Shown here: in pieces, positions 1-7,428 of the stretch
How positions within the stretch are numbered: the first letter of the stretch is position 1
Layout: the number at the start of each line of letters is the position of its first letter
Assembly: GCF_007431345.1 (NCBI RefSeq)
Contig: NZ_CP041730.1
Coordinates: forward strand, 1 to 64,000
Direction of reading: 5' to 3'
Source: Chitinimonas arctica
GTDB taxonomy: Bacteria; Pseudomonadota; Gammaproteobacteria; Burkholderiales; Chitinimonadaceae
DNA length: 64,000 nucleotides
Made by a program: the position numbers and the translations under genes
The notes under the pieces: generated by a model
The model's input: only the letters and a program-made list of their open reading frames with translations
The model's database searches: none
What the model was told of the DNA's origin: nothing

Positions 1-618
1 GTTCGCTTGAATCGCTGCCCGTGGAGCATATGGACCAGACCAGTGAATCGGATATCAACCTGTTAAGCCGCCTGGCTGAATTGCACGACGCTATCGCCAC
101 CCGTAAAGAGCGGCAAGCTGCTTTCGTGCGAGCCGGCCAAGGCTTGAGCGCCAGCGGGCGAGCGTTGCCGGCCGTAACCATTCGCCGCCAGGCTGGCGAC
201 AGCCATCGCTACAACCTGGCCGACCGTGACAGCTATACGGGTGTGCGTGCCTACTATCACGACGCAAAAGGAGCAGCGAAAAAGGAAGTGATTCACGGCA
301 AAGGCAGCGAGGCCAAGGGCAAGGCAAAGGGCACCAAGCCCAGCGCCGACAACCTCAAGTCACTGCGCCATACCTATGCCAGCCGGGCCAATGCCGAGCG
401 GCCGCCGCCGCTGAATGGGCCAAGCTTCAGCGCGGCTATGCGAGCTTTAGCCTGACCTGGCACGTGGCCGGCCCGAGCTGTTCCCGGAGCTTCCCGCGAC
501 CGTGCAAGGATTCAAGGCTGATATCGACGGGGCGGGCTGGATCATCACCAAGGCGGTGCATACGCTCGATGAGAAAGGGTTGATTACTGCGCTGGATTGC
601 GAGCTACACCGCGTTTAA
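1..618 (+). pseudogene. P2-like phage late control protein D (gpD), 3' part, two frameshifts
   Basis: This is the C-terminal part of the contractile-tail protein gpD/VgrG-like family, a baseplate and tail-tip hub protein that is the last late gene in P2-type phages. The frame is open from the left edge, so the 5' part lies outside the window. Visible family text includes 'VEHMDQTSESDINLLSRLAE' and 'DRDSYTGVRAYYHDA'. Two frame changes occur, near 400 (GG where GGG is expected) and near 466 (GTGGCC where GTGGGCC is expected). Adding one G at each restores continuous gpD-like text (RPELFPELPATVQGF, then GWIITKAVHTLDEKGLITAL) to a TAA at 616-618. Both could be sequencing errors. Family call is firm; functional state is unknown. 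Confidence 0.85.
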
Positions 619-709
619 GCCCCATACCGTAGGGAACCCTGAGCCTTCCTCGCTGCTTGCCGCTTTCCGAGGTGGATTGCGACGCCCGCCCACAGGGTGA
701 TTCAGGGCG

Positions 710-738
710 AAAAAAAGCCTAGCTTTTATCGCTAGGCT
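710..738 (-). terminator. rho-independent terminator, leftward
   Basis: AGCCTAGC (716-723) pairs with GCTAGGCT (731-738) around a 7-nt loop. On the minus strand the hairpin is followed by a run of seven T (710-716). It lies just downstream of the leftward prophage paralog A and would end its transcript, possibly also protecting gpD from antisense reading. Confidence 0.75.
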
Positions 739-789
739 GGGTACTGCACCGCCGAAGCGGCTTTTCAACACATGTTCATTGCGGCGAAG

Positions 790-1348
790 CTAGTTGAACT
801 TCGAGTCAGGACCACGCCTTTGCTCGCGACGCCATTCTGCCAAGACGGCAGGCAGCTCCTCATTGACCTGGGTCAACATGGGCGCAATTTTCGACCGAGC
901 ATGTAGGGCACCACCAGATTATGAATCTGCCACACCATCGCGATGGTCGCGCCCACCGCTACCACACCAGCCAAAATCCGAACCGAAGGCAAGAACGCCA
1001 TAAAGGCAACACAGACCATTGTCAGCAAGCCCCAAGTCATGCCCAGTCCACTGATATGCCTAGGTACCCACTTTGTGCAAGCCAAGTGCAATTGGTCATC
1101 GGCAAAAGTTAGCTCGTCGTCCCAGACCTGGCAAGCTGCTTGCTGCTGATGTTGTGTTGTTCCAGCAGCATTAGCAGCGCGACACGCGCCTGCGCGGATG
1201 TTTCCATCGACGTCAATTTTTCAAACTGATGTTCGTCTAGCAGGACTTGCGCGCGGCTGGCTGCCGGCTGAATAAAGTTTTGGGTATGGTTCTCATATAC
1301 AACGTTACCGGCTACGGCTTGTTCAACGTCACCCATTATTTCTACCAC
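790..1348 (-). pseudogene. prophage membrane protein, paralog A (two frameshifts)
   Basis: Not a family I can name. When two single-base gaps are repaired (near 1131, GG for GGG; near 880, GGG for GGGG) the frame runs from a GTG at 1346-1348 to TAG at 790-792 and aligns along its whole length with the neighbour at 1650-2224. The N-terminus carries 'GDVEQAVAGNVVYEN', then a helical stretch (LDEHQFEKLTSMETSAQARV), two hydrophobic segments likely to span the membrane, and a charged tail ending GPDSKFN. It lies leftward, downstream of the CI-like repressor and of paralog B. It is probably expressed in the lysogen; a superinfection-exclusion or immunity role is only a guess. Confidence 0.6.
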
Positions 1349-1574
1349 GGTACTGCACCCTGTTTTTTGTTTATTAGGAGTCCCTGATTCTTCCAGGGAA
1401 ATTCCTGATTGCCTAGGGGCAGGCATACTTTTTTGCGAAAGGGAATGGAAACGTTCCCATTCGCATATGATGTTGTCAAAACAATACGTTGCCTGCCACA
1501 CCGACACGGTCGTCATGCCTCTATTCCGTACCGTCTCCCCTTCTGGGAGGGCAGCCCCGCACGCGGCTCGCTCG

Positions 1575-1610
1575 CCCCAAAGACAAAGCCCAGCCGGTTA
1601 AGCTGGGCTT
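1575..1610 (-). terminator. rho-independent terminator, leftward
   Basis: AAGCCCAGC (1586-1594) pairs with GCTGGGCTT (1602-1610), 9 bp with a 7-nt loop. On the minus strand it is followed by TTTGTCTTT. It sits 40 nt after the end of paralog B, so paralogs A and B appear to be separate transcription units or to be joined only by read-through. Confidence 0.7.
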
Positions 1611-1649
1611 GTTCGCAATGACGGCGTTACCTCCTGAATAGCGCCGAGA

Positions 1650-2224
1650 TTACACCTTCGAGTTCGGACCTTTGCGCAATGCGTCGCGCCATTCCGCCAA
1701 CGCTTCCGGCAGTTCTTGATTCACGCGCGGAATGATGGTCCGTAGCCTTCTGCTGATGAAATAGGGGATAGCCGTCGCAGCCATGCGCCAAAACATGACC
1801 ATGCTTATGGCGAAGATGCTGGCGACCCAGAAAACCCGATAGGACGGTTCCGACAGAAAAGCCCAAATATGCAGGCCCCAACCAGTGTGCCCCACGTCGT
1901 CGCCAGGCCACCCACCCACCAAGGTGCCCAGCGAGACAAAGTAAGGCGGAACTGCGATTGCTGAAAGACTAGTTCCTGACCCCATACTTGGGCCAAATCC
2001 TGACAGGTGACGTCGTGTTCCATCAAACGCAGCAGCGCAAAACGAGCCGGCGCCGAGGTTTTCATCTTGGTGAGCTTGTTAAAATTCTGCTCATCCAAGA
2101 CCACTTGCGGACCTGCTGAACGTTCCGTGTTCAAGTGGACTGCATTGCGGACCGTGCCGTTTTCGTGGATCACGTTCCCGGCCACGAATTGGTCCATGTT
2201 CCCTTCGATTTCAATCACTTCCAT
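1650..2224 (-). pseudogene. prophage membrane protein, paralog B (one frameshift)
   Basis: Paralog of the gene at 790-1348. The ATG-started frame begins MEVIEIEGNMDQFVAGNVIH, continues through 'LDEQNFNKLTKMKTSAPARF' and 'DLAQVWGQELVF', and reaches a first hydrophobic segment. The frame then changes at a run of four A (1857-1860). Adding one base joins FGLF to LSEPSYRVFWVASIFAIS and the second hydrophobic segment, ending RKGPNSKV. The predicted protein is about 190 aa: a soluble N-terminal half and two membrane segments near the C-terminus. It follows the repressor on the same strand with about 100 bp between. Function unknown; being co-directional with CI suggests lysogenic expression. Confidence 0.6.
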
Positions 2225-2327
2225 GATTCTTCAGCCCTGGTTTTTAGTATGCGGGAGAGCTGATTCTTTCAGTTCGAGCAAGCGATTGATAAGTAGGGCA
2301 AGCGATACTATCGAAAAGCTAAAATCT

Positions 2328-2810
2328 TTAGCTTAACGCTATTGTCATAATTGGCAAATCTGGCAAGTTGCCTACCCTGGCACGGCTAGGGCTTGTTCCG
2401 GTGTATGACGTCCCGAGTACAAAGCTGCGGACGTTGCCTTGAATTCGTATGCGCTTAGTTTCAGGCTCTGCCGGTGGGGCCGGAGGTGCCGGCGTTTTCC
2501 CTGGGATGGCGGTGGCGACCAACACCGCCAGCGCGCCCACCTGTCCTTGTTCCGATGCAACCCGGAAGGCATTAACGAGTTCAATCTCCTTCGGTGCGAA
2601 TACGTTATCTGACCGCTTCCCCGACAAGATGTAACGGACATCCCCCCCAAGCGCTTCTACCGCCGCCAAAAAGTTGCTGCCGCACTCCCGCCCCGCCAAG
2701 TAGTTTTGAAGGGTTCGCACAGAGATGCCCGTGGCCGCAGCGAAATCGCTCTGCCTGGGCATCAACCGGAGGTGTTCCTCTTCAAGGCGCTCAGCTATCG
2801 TCATATTCAT
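2328..2810 (-). CDS. CI-like prophage repressor with N-terminal HTH
   Basis: A 160-aa DNA-binding protein. Residues around 15-45 form a Cro/CI-type helix-turn-helix (RQSDFAAATGISVRTLQNYL), followed by a region typical of small phage repressors. There is no recognisable S24 peptidase half, so RecA-stimulated self-cleavage is not expected. A proline/alanine-rich linker leads to a short tail with 'IQGNVRSFVLGT', which resembles the N-terminal motif of the two downstream membrane proteins. I chose the ATG at 2808-2810, which follows an A/G-rich stretch; the ATG two codons later is an alternative. It diverges from the early operon across a 72-bp control region, the classical lysis/lysogeny switch layout. 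Confidence 0.8.
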   Translation of the reverse strand: MNMTIAERLEEEHLRLMPRQSDFAAATGISVRTLQNYLAGRECGSNFLAAVEALGGDVRYILSGKRSDNVFAPKEIELVNAFRVASEQGQVGALAVLVATAIPGKTPAPPAPPAEPETKRIRIQGNVRSFVLGTSYTGTSPSRARVGNLPDLPIMTIALS

Positions 2811-2822
2811 TCGTCTTTTTTC

Positions 2823-2851
2823 TTTACACAACGCACAAACGTTCGTATTAT
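2823..2851 (+). promoter_or_regulatory. early rightward promoter of the prophage
   Basis: TTTACA (2823-2828), a 17-bp spacer and TATTAT (2846-2851) make a near-consensus sigma70 promoter pointing into the early operon that starts at 2883. It lies in the interval between the divergent repressor and the first early gene. Confidence 0.65.
2835..2846. promoter_or_regulatory. candidate repressor operator
   Basis: ACAAACGTTCGT is an imperfect palindrome (10 of 12 positions symmetrical) centred in the spacer of the early promoter. A dimeric repressor bound here would block RNA polymerase. Only one copy was seen, so this is an inference from position and symmetry. Confidence 0.4.
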
Positions 2852-2882
2852 CGTTTTCTGTTACGTCAACTGGAAAATTGCC

Positions 2883-3077
2883 ATGCTCAGCAAGCCGACA
2901 CGCACACGGAATCGCCGCTCCCCAACTGGATGCACGGCTAAAACCATTGCGCTGCGCCTAGACGTTGCCGAGCGCGAGCGGTTCGAGATCATGGCCAGCG
3001 CCAGCAATAAGTCGTTGAGCAACTTTGCTCGCGACTGTGTGTTACTGGCCTTCACAGTACTGGCAGCAAACGACTAG
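2883..3077 (+). CDS. small Arc/CopG-like (ribbon-helix-helix) prophage regulator
   Basis: A 64-aa basic protein beginning MLSKPTRTRNRRS. It has a pattern 'KTIALRLDVAERERFEIMA' followed by SNKSLSNFARDCV, the beta-strand/helix/helix signature of ribbon-helix-helix DNA-binding proteins. It is the first gene of the rightward early operon, facing the repressor. By position it would play the Cro/Cox-like role of antagonising the repressor; this is inference. The frame is open further upstream, but the ATG at 2883 lies 32 nt after the promoter -10 box and gives the only sensible protein. Confidence 0.6.
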   Translation: MLSKPTRTRNRRSPTGCTAKTIALRLDVAERERFEIMASASNKSLSNFARDCVLLAFTVLAAND

Positions 3078-3203
3078 GCATCTTTGGGCGCGCTGTCTTG
3101 GCCCGTATCTTGGCGAAGGCGCAAAGCGCCGTCCCGGTCAAATTCACAGTTCCCGCCCAGACGGCATTTTCCCCCAAGTGTGTAACACAAGCGAGAGCAA
3201 AGC

Positions 3204-3536
3204 ATGATGCGAGCGAGAACGTGCCGTACCACCGCGATTTGTCCGCACTGCAACACGCTTATCGGCGCGCGCACCAGCATTCGCTCCTCGCGGTTCACTA
3301 CGCGGCGCATTTACATGTGCCTGATACCTGGGTGTGGCTTCCAGGGCGTTGCCATAGAGGAAATGGTTTTTCAGCTTTCGGAAGGTGCCTCGCCTGACCC
3401 TACCGTCGATCTGCCCTTTGCGCCGCACGTAATACGCATGCGTGAACGCAATGCTGCTATCGCCGCCCGCAAGCGTAGCCAACTGTCCTTCACATTTGAT
3501 GACGACCCAAGCGGCGACGTTGCCGCCGTTGCTTAA
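3204..3536 (+). CDS. ogr: Ogr/Delta-family late transcription activator
   Basis: A 110-aa zinc-finger protein of the P2 Ogr / P4 Delta family, which activates late promoters through the RNA polymerase alpha subunit. The metal-binding pattern is exact: C13-x2-C16-x22-C39-x4-C44, within ICPHCNTLIGARTS and IYMCLIPGCGFQG. A preceding 'GAGCAAAGC' supports the ATG at 3204 (or 3207). In P2 itself ogr follows gene D; here it has moved into the early operon, as seen in other P2-related prophages. The C-terminal 40 residues beyond the finger domain are not conserved to my knowledge. Confidence 0.85.
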   Translation: MMRARTCRTTAICPHCNTLIGARTSIRSSRFTTRRIYMCLIPGCGFQGVAIEEMVFQLSEGASPDPTVDLPFAPHVIRMRERNAAIAARKRSQLSFTFDDDPSGDVAAVA

Positions 3537-3638
3537 ACCCTAACCCGCCAGCCCTGACAAAAAACGGCCCTTATGGCCGCAAGGGGACCGGCTTGCCTAT
3601 CGAAACGTTGTTCCTCTCCACCTTTAAAGGATTTGTGT

Positions 3639-3767
3639 ATGCCCTGCCGCATTTTCTACCTGTTTTGTCTGGTCCCGATCTGCGCCTTGGTCTTCATGGC
3701 ATGGGGCATGACGAACCACAGCGAGGCGAAAACCTGCCCCGCCATCAATCTGGAGGCGTCGGCATGA
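3639..3767 (+). CDS. small predicted membrane protein, prophage early operon
   Basis: A 42-aa frame starting MPCRIFYLFCLVPICALVFM, a single hydrophobic segment near the N-terminus, then a short polar tail. A good ribosome-binding site (TAAAGGA) lies 7 nt upstream of the ATG. Its TGA overlaps the ATG of the next gene (ATGA), indicating translational coupling. No family recognised. Confidence 0.5.
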   Translation: MPCRIFYLFCLVPICALVFMAWGMTNHSEAKTCPAINLEASA

Positions 3768-3964
3768 AGACCACCCGCTCCATCGCCATAATTACAGCCG
3801 AGAATGCCAAGCTTATGGGCTGCTTGGCCCAGTCGCTGGAGAACGCCATTGCGCGCGGCGAGGTCGCGCCCATTGATGTGGAACGTGTCTATAACGCCTC
3901 CCTCGCGCTGAGCGCGGTATCGGGCCAGATTCGTACCGTGTCGGCCGTACTGGAAGGCTTATAG
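3764..3964 (+). CDS. hypothetical prophage protein
   Basis: A 66-aa soluble, mostly helical protein (starts MKTTRSIAIITAENAKLMGC). The ATG overlaps the stop of the preceding small gene and has GGAG 8-12 nt upstream. It lies 2 bp before the next gene, so it is part of the compact early operon. No family recognised. Confidence 0.55.
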   Translation: MKTTRSIAIITAENAKLMGCLAQSLENAIARGEVAPIDVERVYNASLALSAVSGQIRTVSAVLEGL

Positions 3965-3966
3965 CC

Positions 3967-4284
3967 ATGGCCCGCCTTTCCCTCGTGGAGCATCAGGCTG
4001 TGGCGCGGGCTAGCGCGCCACTCTATTGCTTTACCCGCATCCCGCTCACCCCGCAGCAGTGCGAGTTCGGCGATATGTGTGTGGCTCGCCTGCTTGACCT
4101 GCGGGACGACCTGGGGGAAGTCATCGAGCAGCTCGCCCATGCCGAAATCTCGGTGGGGCCGAGCTTCTTCGAGATCAGCAACGCTGGGGCTGCGGCCGAG
4201 CGAGCCATTTATTGCATCATTCTGCAAATCCTGGAGCGCTACACGCTGACCCAAGCGGCCAAGGCCGCAAGGCGGGCGCCATGA
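3967..4284 (+). CDS. hypothetical prophage protein upstream of gpA
   Basis: A 105-aa soluble protein (starts MARLSLVEHQAVARASAPLY) of unknown function. It is predicted mainly helical, without cysteine motifs or membrane segments. Its stop overlaps the likely ATG of the replication gene (ATGA at 4281-4284), consistent with coupled translation. Small proteins of this kind commonly precede gpA in P2-like phages; I do not recognise the family. Confidence 0.55.
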   Translation: MARLSLVEHQAVARASAPLYCFTRIPLTPQQCEFGDMCVARLLDLRDDLGEVIEQLAHAEISVGPSFFEISNAGAAAERAIYCIILQILERYTLTQAAKAARRAP

Positions 4285-6353
4285 TCGGCAGCCCCTTGAT
4301 TCGTACGGACGGCCAGTACCGCCACAAAGTCGATACCAGCTGCAGCCAGGAAGCCAAGCAAGCAGCCATGCAAGCCCGGCCCAAGGAAGCGCCGCTGAGC
4401 TTGTGGGAGTTCGTTCAAAAGGTGGCGCCCGAAAAGGACTGGCCCAAGCTGGAGGGCCGTTCGGAAGCGGACCTGTTGGACGCTATCAAGGTTTATATCG
4501 CCCGGCGGGAAGGGTGCGACGAGAGCGGAGAGCAGGAACTCGCGGCCTGTGGCAATGCGTGGCGCACCTTGCTAGCCGATGACCATGCGAGCGACGGCGA
4601 CATCAAGTCGCTCGCCAAGCGCTGCGCCGGCGCAATGGCCGTGGTGTTGCTGACCTATAGCCCCTGGGAAATCGTGGAGGCCGTATACGAGGCTCTGCGC
4701 ATTCCTTTCCTGCACGTGGGCATGCGTGGCGTGACCACGGAAAGCCTGGGGCATCGCCTTCGGGATGAAAAGACCTGGCGCCGCCATTTCCGCAAGGCGC
4801 ATGCGCAAGCCGTGGAGCATCGTTTGACCGATGCCGGCCGCGTGATGCGGGGCCGTGAGCCGGTCGTGTCCGGCCTGTCTCGCGCGAAAGGGCGCGAGCG
4901 CTGGCGGCGTAGCCGCGAGGCCATCGAGGCCGCGCAAATCGTCAGCGCCTGCGGCGAAACACTGGACCTAGCCACCGCCGTGGACGCCAGCGTATCCAAT
5001 CCGCGTAACCGCCTGGCGGAACTGGTGATACGTGGGCGCGGCATGGAAGCCGCCGCCCAAGAGGCCGGCGACGCCGCTGTCTTTCTCACCATTACCAATC
5101 CGTCCCGCTATCACCCCAGCCGCAGCCGCTTCCTCAAGACGGACCAGGGGCGCAAATACTACTCGGAGCCGAACCCAAATTGGATGGAAGGCGGCAAGCC
5201 GACGCCACGGGAGGGCAATGCCGCCCTGCTGAAGGTGTTTGGCAAGCTGCGCTGCGTGGTCAAGAACCGTAAGTGGCCGATCTATGGATTGCGCGTGGTT
5301 GAGCCTCACGCCGACGGCTCGCCGCACTGGCATATGCTGGTGTTCGGCCCCCGGCCACTCTTGGAAGCGTTTGTCACCGAGTACGAAACACGGGCTTGCG
5401 AAGAGGATGCCGCCGAGCTGGAGGGCATGACCAGCGTACAAGATGAAAACGGCCACTGGAAGCGCGTACCCGTCCGCCAGGCCCGGTTTAAGGCCGTCTG
5501 GCTCGATAACGTGGCTGCCGATGGAGAAGGCAAGCGCTACGGCGGCCCTTTGGCTTACATCCTCAAGTACCTGGCAAAGAACCTGACCGGTCGAAAGAAC
5601 GACGGCGGCGAAATCGGCCAGGATTTCGAGATAGGCAAGGGCGCCGTCGAAGGCGCCGAGTTGGTTCGTATCTGGGCCAGCCTTTGGGGCATCCGGCAGT
5701 TTCAAGCGTTCGGCGATGCGAGTGTCAGCGTGTGGCGCGAGGCCCGCCGCCTGCGCGACACCCCACCCAAGGATCAAGTACTCATGGCGGTTTGCTGGGC
5801 CGCAACCGTAAACGATTGGCACGCCTACCGGGAGCTATCCAAGCAGGTCTATTTCCATCTTGTGCGAGAGGCTGCGCAGGGATGCAACCGCTTTGGAGAG
5901 TGGCGCGGCGAAGTGGTCAAGGGCTTCGGCCACGAATTCGCCGATGCCACCACCCGCACCAAGACATGGACCATTGATTGGCGCGCGGGCCAGCGCAAAG
6001 CGGCAGAAGCGCAGCGCAGCGCCGCAGCACAAGATTGGCTTCACGGTCACAACCGCCCATCGCGCCAAGAGTTCGTGCGCGGCGTGGAAGAGGAGTGGGC
6101 AATGGTCGGGCTGCGCCCTGTAGAGGGCCAAAGGCCCGACCTTGGATTCATATCAATAACTGTGCGCGACGAAATTCAAGCGGACGGCAGGCCGACGATT
6201 TTTACCAAGGAATGGCCGTGCGTCACAGATTCGCGCCCGCCCAGCATGCCGCCGCCAATCAGTGTCATCGAGCGCAGTAAGAAGCGGCGCATTCGCGCCC
6301 GAGTTTTAGCGGTTCCGCCACCCAGTCGCGCCTACAAGGCGTCTCACGTATGA
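4281..6353 (+). CDS. GpA-family rolling-circle replication endonuclease
   Basis: A 690-aa replication initiator of the P2 GpA / phiX174 A superfamily, which nicks the phage origin and becomes covalently attached to the 5' end. All three HUH motifs are visible: motif 1 VFLTITNPSRYHP near residue 267, motif 2 PHADGSPHWHM near 345-350 (metal-binding His-x-His), and motif 3 YILKYLAKN at 426-434 with two catalytic tyrosines (Y426, Y430). The frame is open upstream, but I chose the ATG at 4281 because it overlaps the previous stop and gives family length. The GC-rich, intact gene suggests the replication module is still functional. Confidence 0.92.
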   Translation: MIGSPLIRTDGQYRHKVDTSCSQEAKQAAMQARPKEAPLSLWEFVQKVAPEKDWPKLEGRSEADLLDAIKVYIARREGCDESGEQELAACGNAWRTLLADDHASDGDIKSLAKRCAGAMAVVLLTYSPWEIVEAVYEALRIPFLHVGMRGVTTESLGHRLRDEKTWRRHFRKAHAQAVEHRLTDAGRVMRGREPVVSGLSRAKGRERWRRSREAIEAAQIVSACGETLDLATAVDASVSNPRNRLAELVIRGRGMEAAAQEAGDAAVFLTITNPSRYHPSRSRFLKTDQGRKYYSEPNPNWMEGGKPTPREGNAALLKVFGKLRCVVKNRKWPIYGLRVVEPHADGSPHWHMLVFGPRPLLEAFVTEYETRACEEDAAELEGMTSVQDENGHWKRVPVRQARFKAVWLDNVAADGEGKRYGGPLAYILKYLAKNLTGRKNDGGEIGQDFEIGKGAVEGAELVRIWASLWGIRQFQAFGDASVSVWREARRLRDTPPKDQVLMAVCWAATVNDWHAYRELSKQVYFHLVREAAQGCNRFGEWRGEVVKGFGHEFADATTRTKTWTIDWRAGQRKAAEAQRSAAAQDWLHGHNRPSRQEFVRGVEEEWAMVGLRPVEGQRPDLGFISITVRDEIQADGRPTIFTKEWPCVTDSRPPSMPPPISVIERSKKRRIRARVLAVPPPSRAYKASHV

Positions 6354-6430
6354 CGGCAAACCCTTTTCCATGGGGGCCGTGCTACGGCGCGCCCTCGCCA
6401 TTCAACTTTGAACCGATCTTTAGACTGTGA
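6350..6430 (+). CDS. possible 26-aa peptide coupled to gpA
   Basis: A short frame (MTANPFPWGPCYGAPSPFNF and six more residues) whose ATG overlaps the gpA stop codon. It ends 11 nt before the next gene. Coupled position is the only support; it could be non-coding spacer. Confidence 0.25.
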   Translation: MTANPFPWGPCYGAPSPFNFEPIFRL

Positions 6431-6441
6431 AGAGATAGACC

Positions 6442-6753
6442 ATGCAATACGAATTTCTCCGCAAGCATCTCCGCCTGACCATAGAACGCCAACGGGAGAC
6501 TCTCGGAATCACGCATTCCACCTACTTGGAGATGGATTTACCCGAGGATGTGTTCAACCGCAGCTGCGTAGATAGCAGCGCGTCCGCCCTGCTGGACGCG
6601 ATAGGTGAGTGGAGCAAGCAGGAAAGTATTGCTCGCTGCGACCTTCCTCCGAGTGCGCGGGTACTCACCGCCTTGCAGGCCCTGGAATGCGATATGTGCC
6701 TAGCGTGGATCATGGCGCCTAGTGCTAACCGGCGTCGGCCATTTCCGTTCTGA
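6442..6753 (+). CDS. hypothetical prophage protein
   Basis: A 103-aa protein (starts MQYEFLRKHLRLTIERQRET) following gpA, with AAGAG upstream of the ATG. It is soluble and helical, with two cysteines in a CDMC pattern near residue 84 that do not form a complete zinc finger. No family recognised; likely an accessory early protein. Confidence 0.5.
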   Translation: MQYEFLRKHLRLTIERQRETLGITHSTYLEMDLPEDVFNRSCVDSSASALLDAIGEWSKQESIARCDLPPSARVLTALQALECDMCLAWIMAPSANRRRPFPF

Positions 6754-6790
6754 CTCCGCAACCTGACGACGATAACGAGGGTGAATAGCC

Positions 6791-7012
6791 GTGTCTGATG
6801 AAATCGACCGCGCAAACGAGATTGCGCAAAACCACTTGGACGAACTCATTGCAACCCAGCGGGCAGCACTGCACGCGAAAGGTACGCCCGAATGCGTGGA
6901 TTGCGGCGAGGACATACCCGCCGCCCGGCGCGTGGTCTTTCCTGCGGCAAGGTGCTGCATAGATTGCCAAACCCTACGCGAGCTTCGCAGGCGCCAAGGG
7001 GTATGCGCCTAA
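6791..7012 (+). CDS. TraR/DksA-type zinc finger protein
   Basis: A 73-aa member of the small TraR/phage DksA-like family, which binds in the secondary channel of RNA polymerase and alters promoter choice without needing ppGpp. The C4 finger is clear: CVDCGEDIPAARR, then CIDCQ (C-x2-C-x17-C-x2-C), preceded by an acidic helix (DEIDRANEIAQNHLDELI). It starts with GTG at 6791 after GAGGG. Such proteins are standard cargo in P2-like early regions. Confidence 0.85.
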   Translation: MSDEIDRANEIAQNHLDELIATQRAALHAKGTPECVDCGEDIPAARRVVFPAARCCIDCQTLRELRRRQGVCA

Positions 7013-7089
7013 AGAACCCCAGCGCCGGGACCGCCGCGCACGACCAGCATTTGCACCAGTAAACGAACGATGAAAGAAAAGGACAGGGC

Positions 7090-7353
7090 ATGTACGAAAT
7101 CCCGGACACCAATACACTTGCACATTCGACCATAAGCGGCGTGGGCCACGAGGGGCTGACCATCACAACGGCGGACGGGCGACCGGCTCGGCTGGCTATC
7201 ATTGACGATTCCGGTACTGTTCTAGATCAAGGGGACGCGGTTGCTCGCGAAGCATGGAATGTTACGCTTGCCGTGTACATGAACCTGCTGATTGGAAAAG
7301 GCTACTTGCGCGTCTATAGTGGTCCGCCGCCTCTTCTCGCCCGTCAATCCTAA
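7090..7353 (+). CDS. hypothetical protein, last gene of the prophage early operon
   Basis: An 87-aa protein (starts MYEIPDTNTLAHSTISGVGH) predicted to be beta-rich in its first half and helical in its second. AAAAGGACAGGGC precedes the ATG. It is followed within 20 bp by a strong terminator that closes the operon. No family recognised. Confidence 0.5.
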   Translation: MYEIPDTNTLAHSTISGVGHEGLTITTADGRPARLAIIDDSGTVLDQGDAVAREAWNVTLAVYMNLLIGKGYLRVYSGPPPLLARQS

Positions 7354-7370
7354 CTGCACGTAGCAAAAAT

Positions 7371-7392
7371 GCCCGGTTTAGCCGGGCTTTTT
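7371..7392 (+). terminator. rho-independent terminator closing the prophage early operon
   Basis: GCCCGG (7371-7376) and CCGGGC (7382-7387) pair around a 5-nt loop and are followed by five T. It lies 18 nt after the last early gene, right before the prophage/host junction. Confidence 0.75.
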
Positions 7393-7428
7393 CTGGCGCG
7401 CGCTGACTGTGTATATTTAACTTCTTGT
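7393..7428. other. prophage-host junction
   Basis: Left of about 7393 everything is phage-like; from 7429 the reading frame is RND pump sequence (GSPRF onward). The attachment core must lie in or next to this interval. The other end of the prophage is outside the window, so no direct repeat can be checked here. Confidence 0.45.

Noticed and set aside
3098..3397. 99-codon plus-strand frame overlapping the Ogr gene
   Set aside because: Out of frame with the clear zinc-finger protein; shadow.
4968..5822. 284-codon frame opposite gpA
   Set aside because: Antisense to HUH endonuclease motifs; artefact of codon bias.
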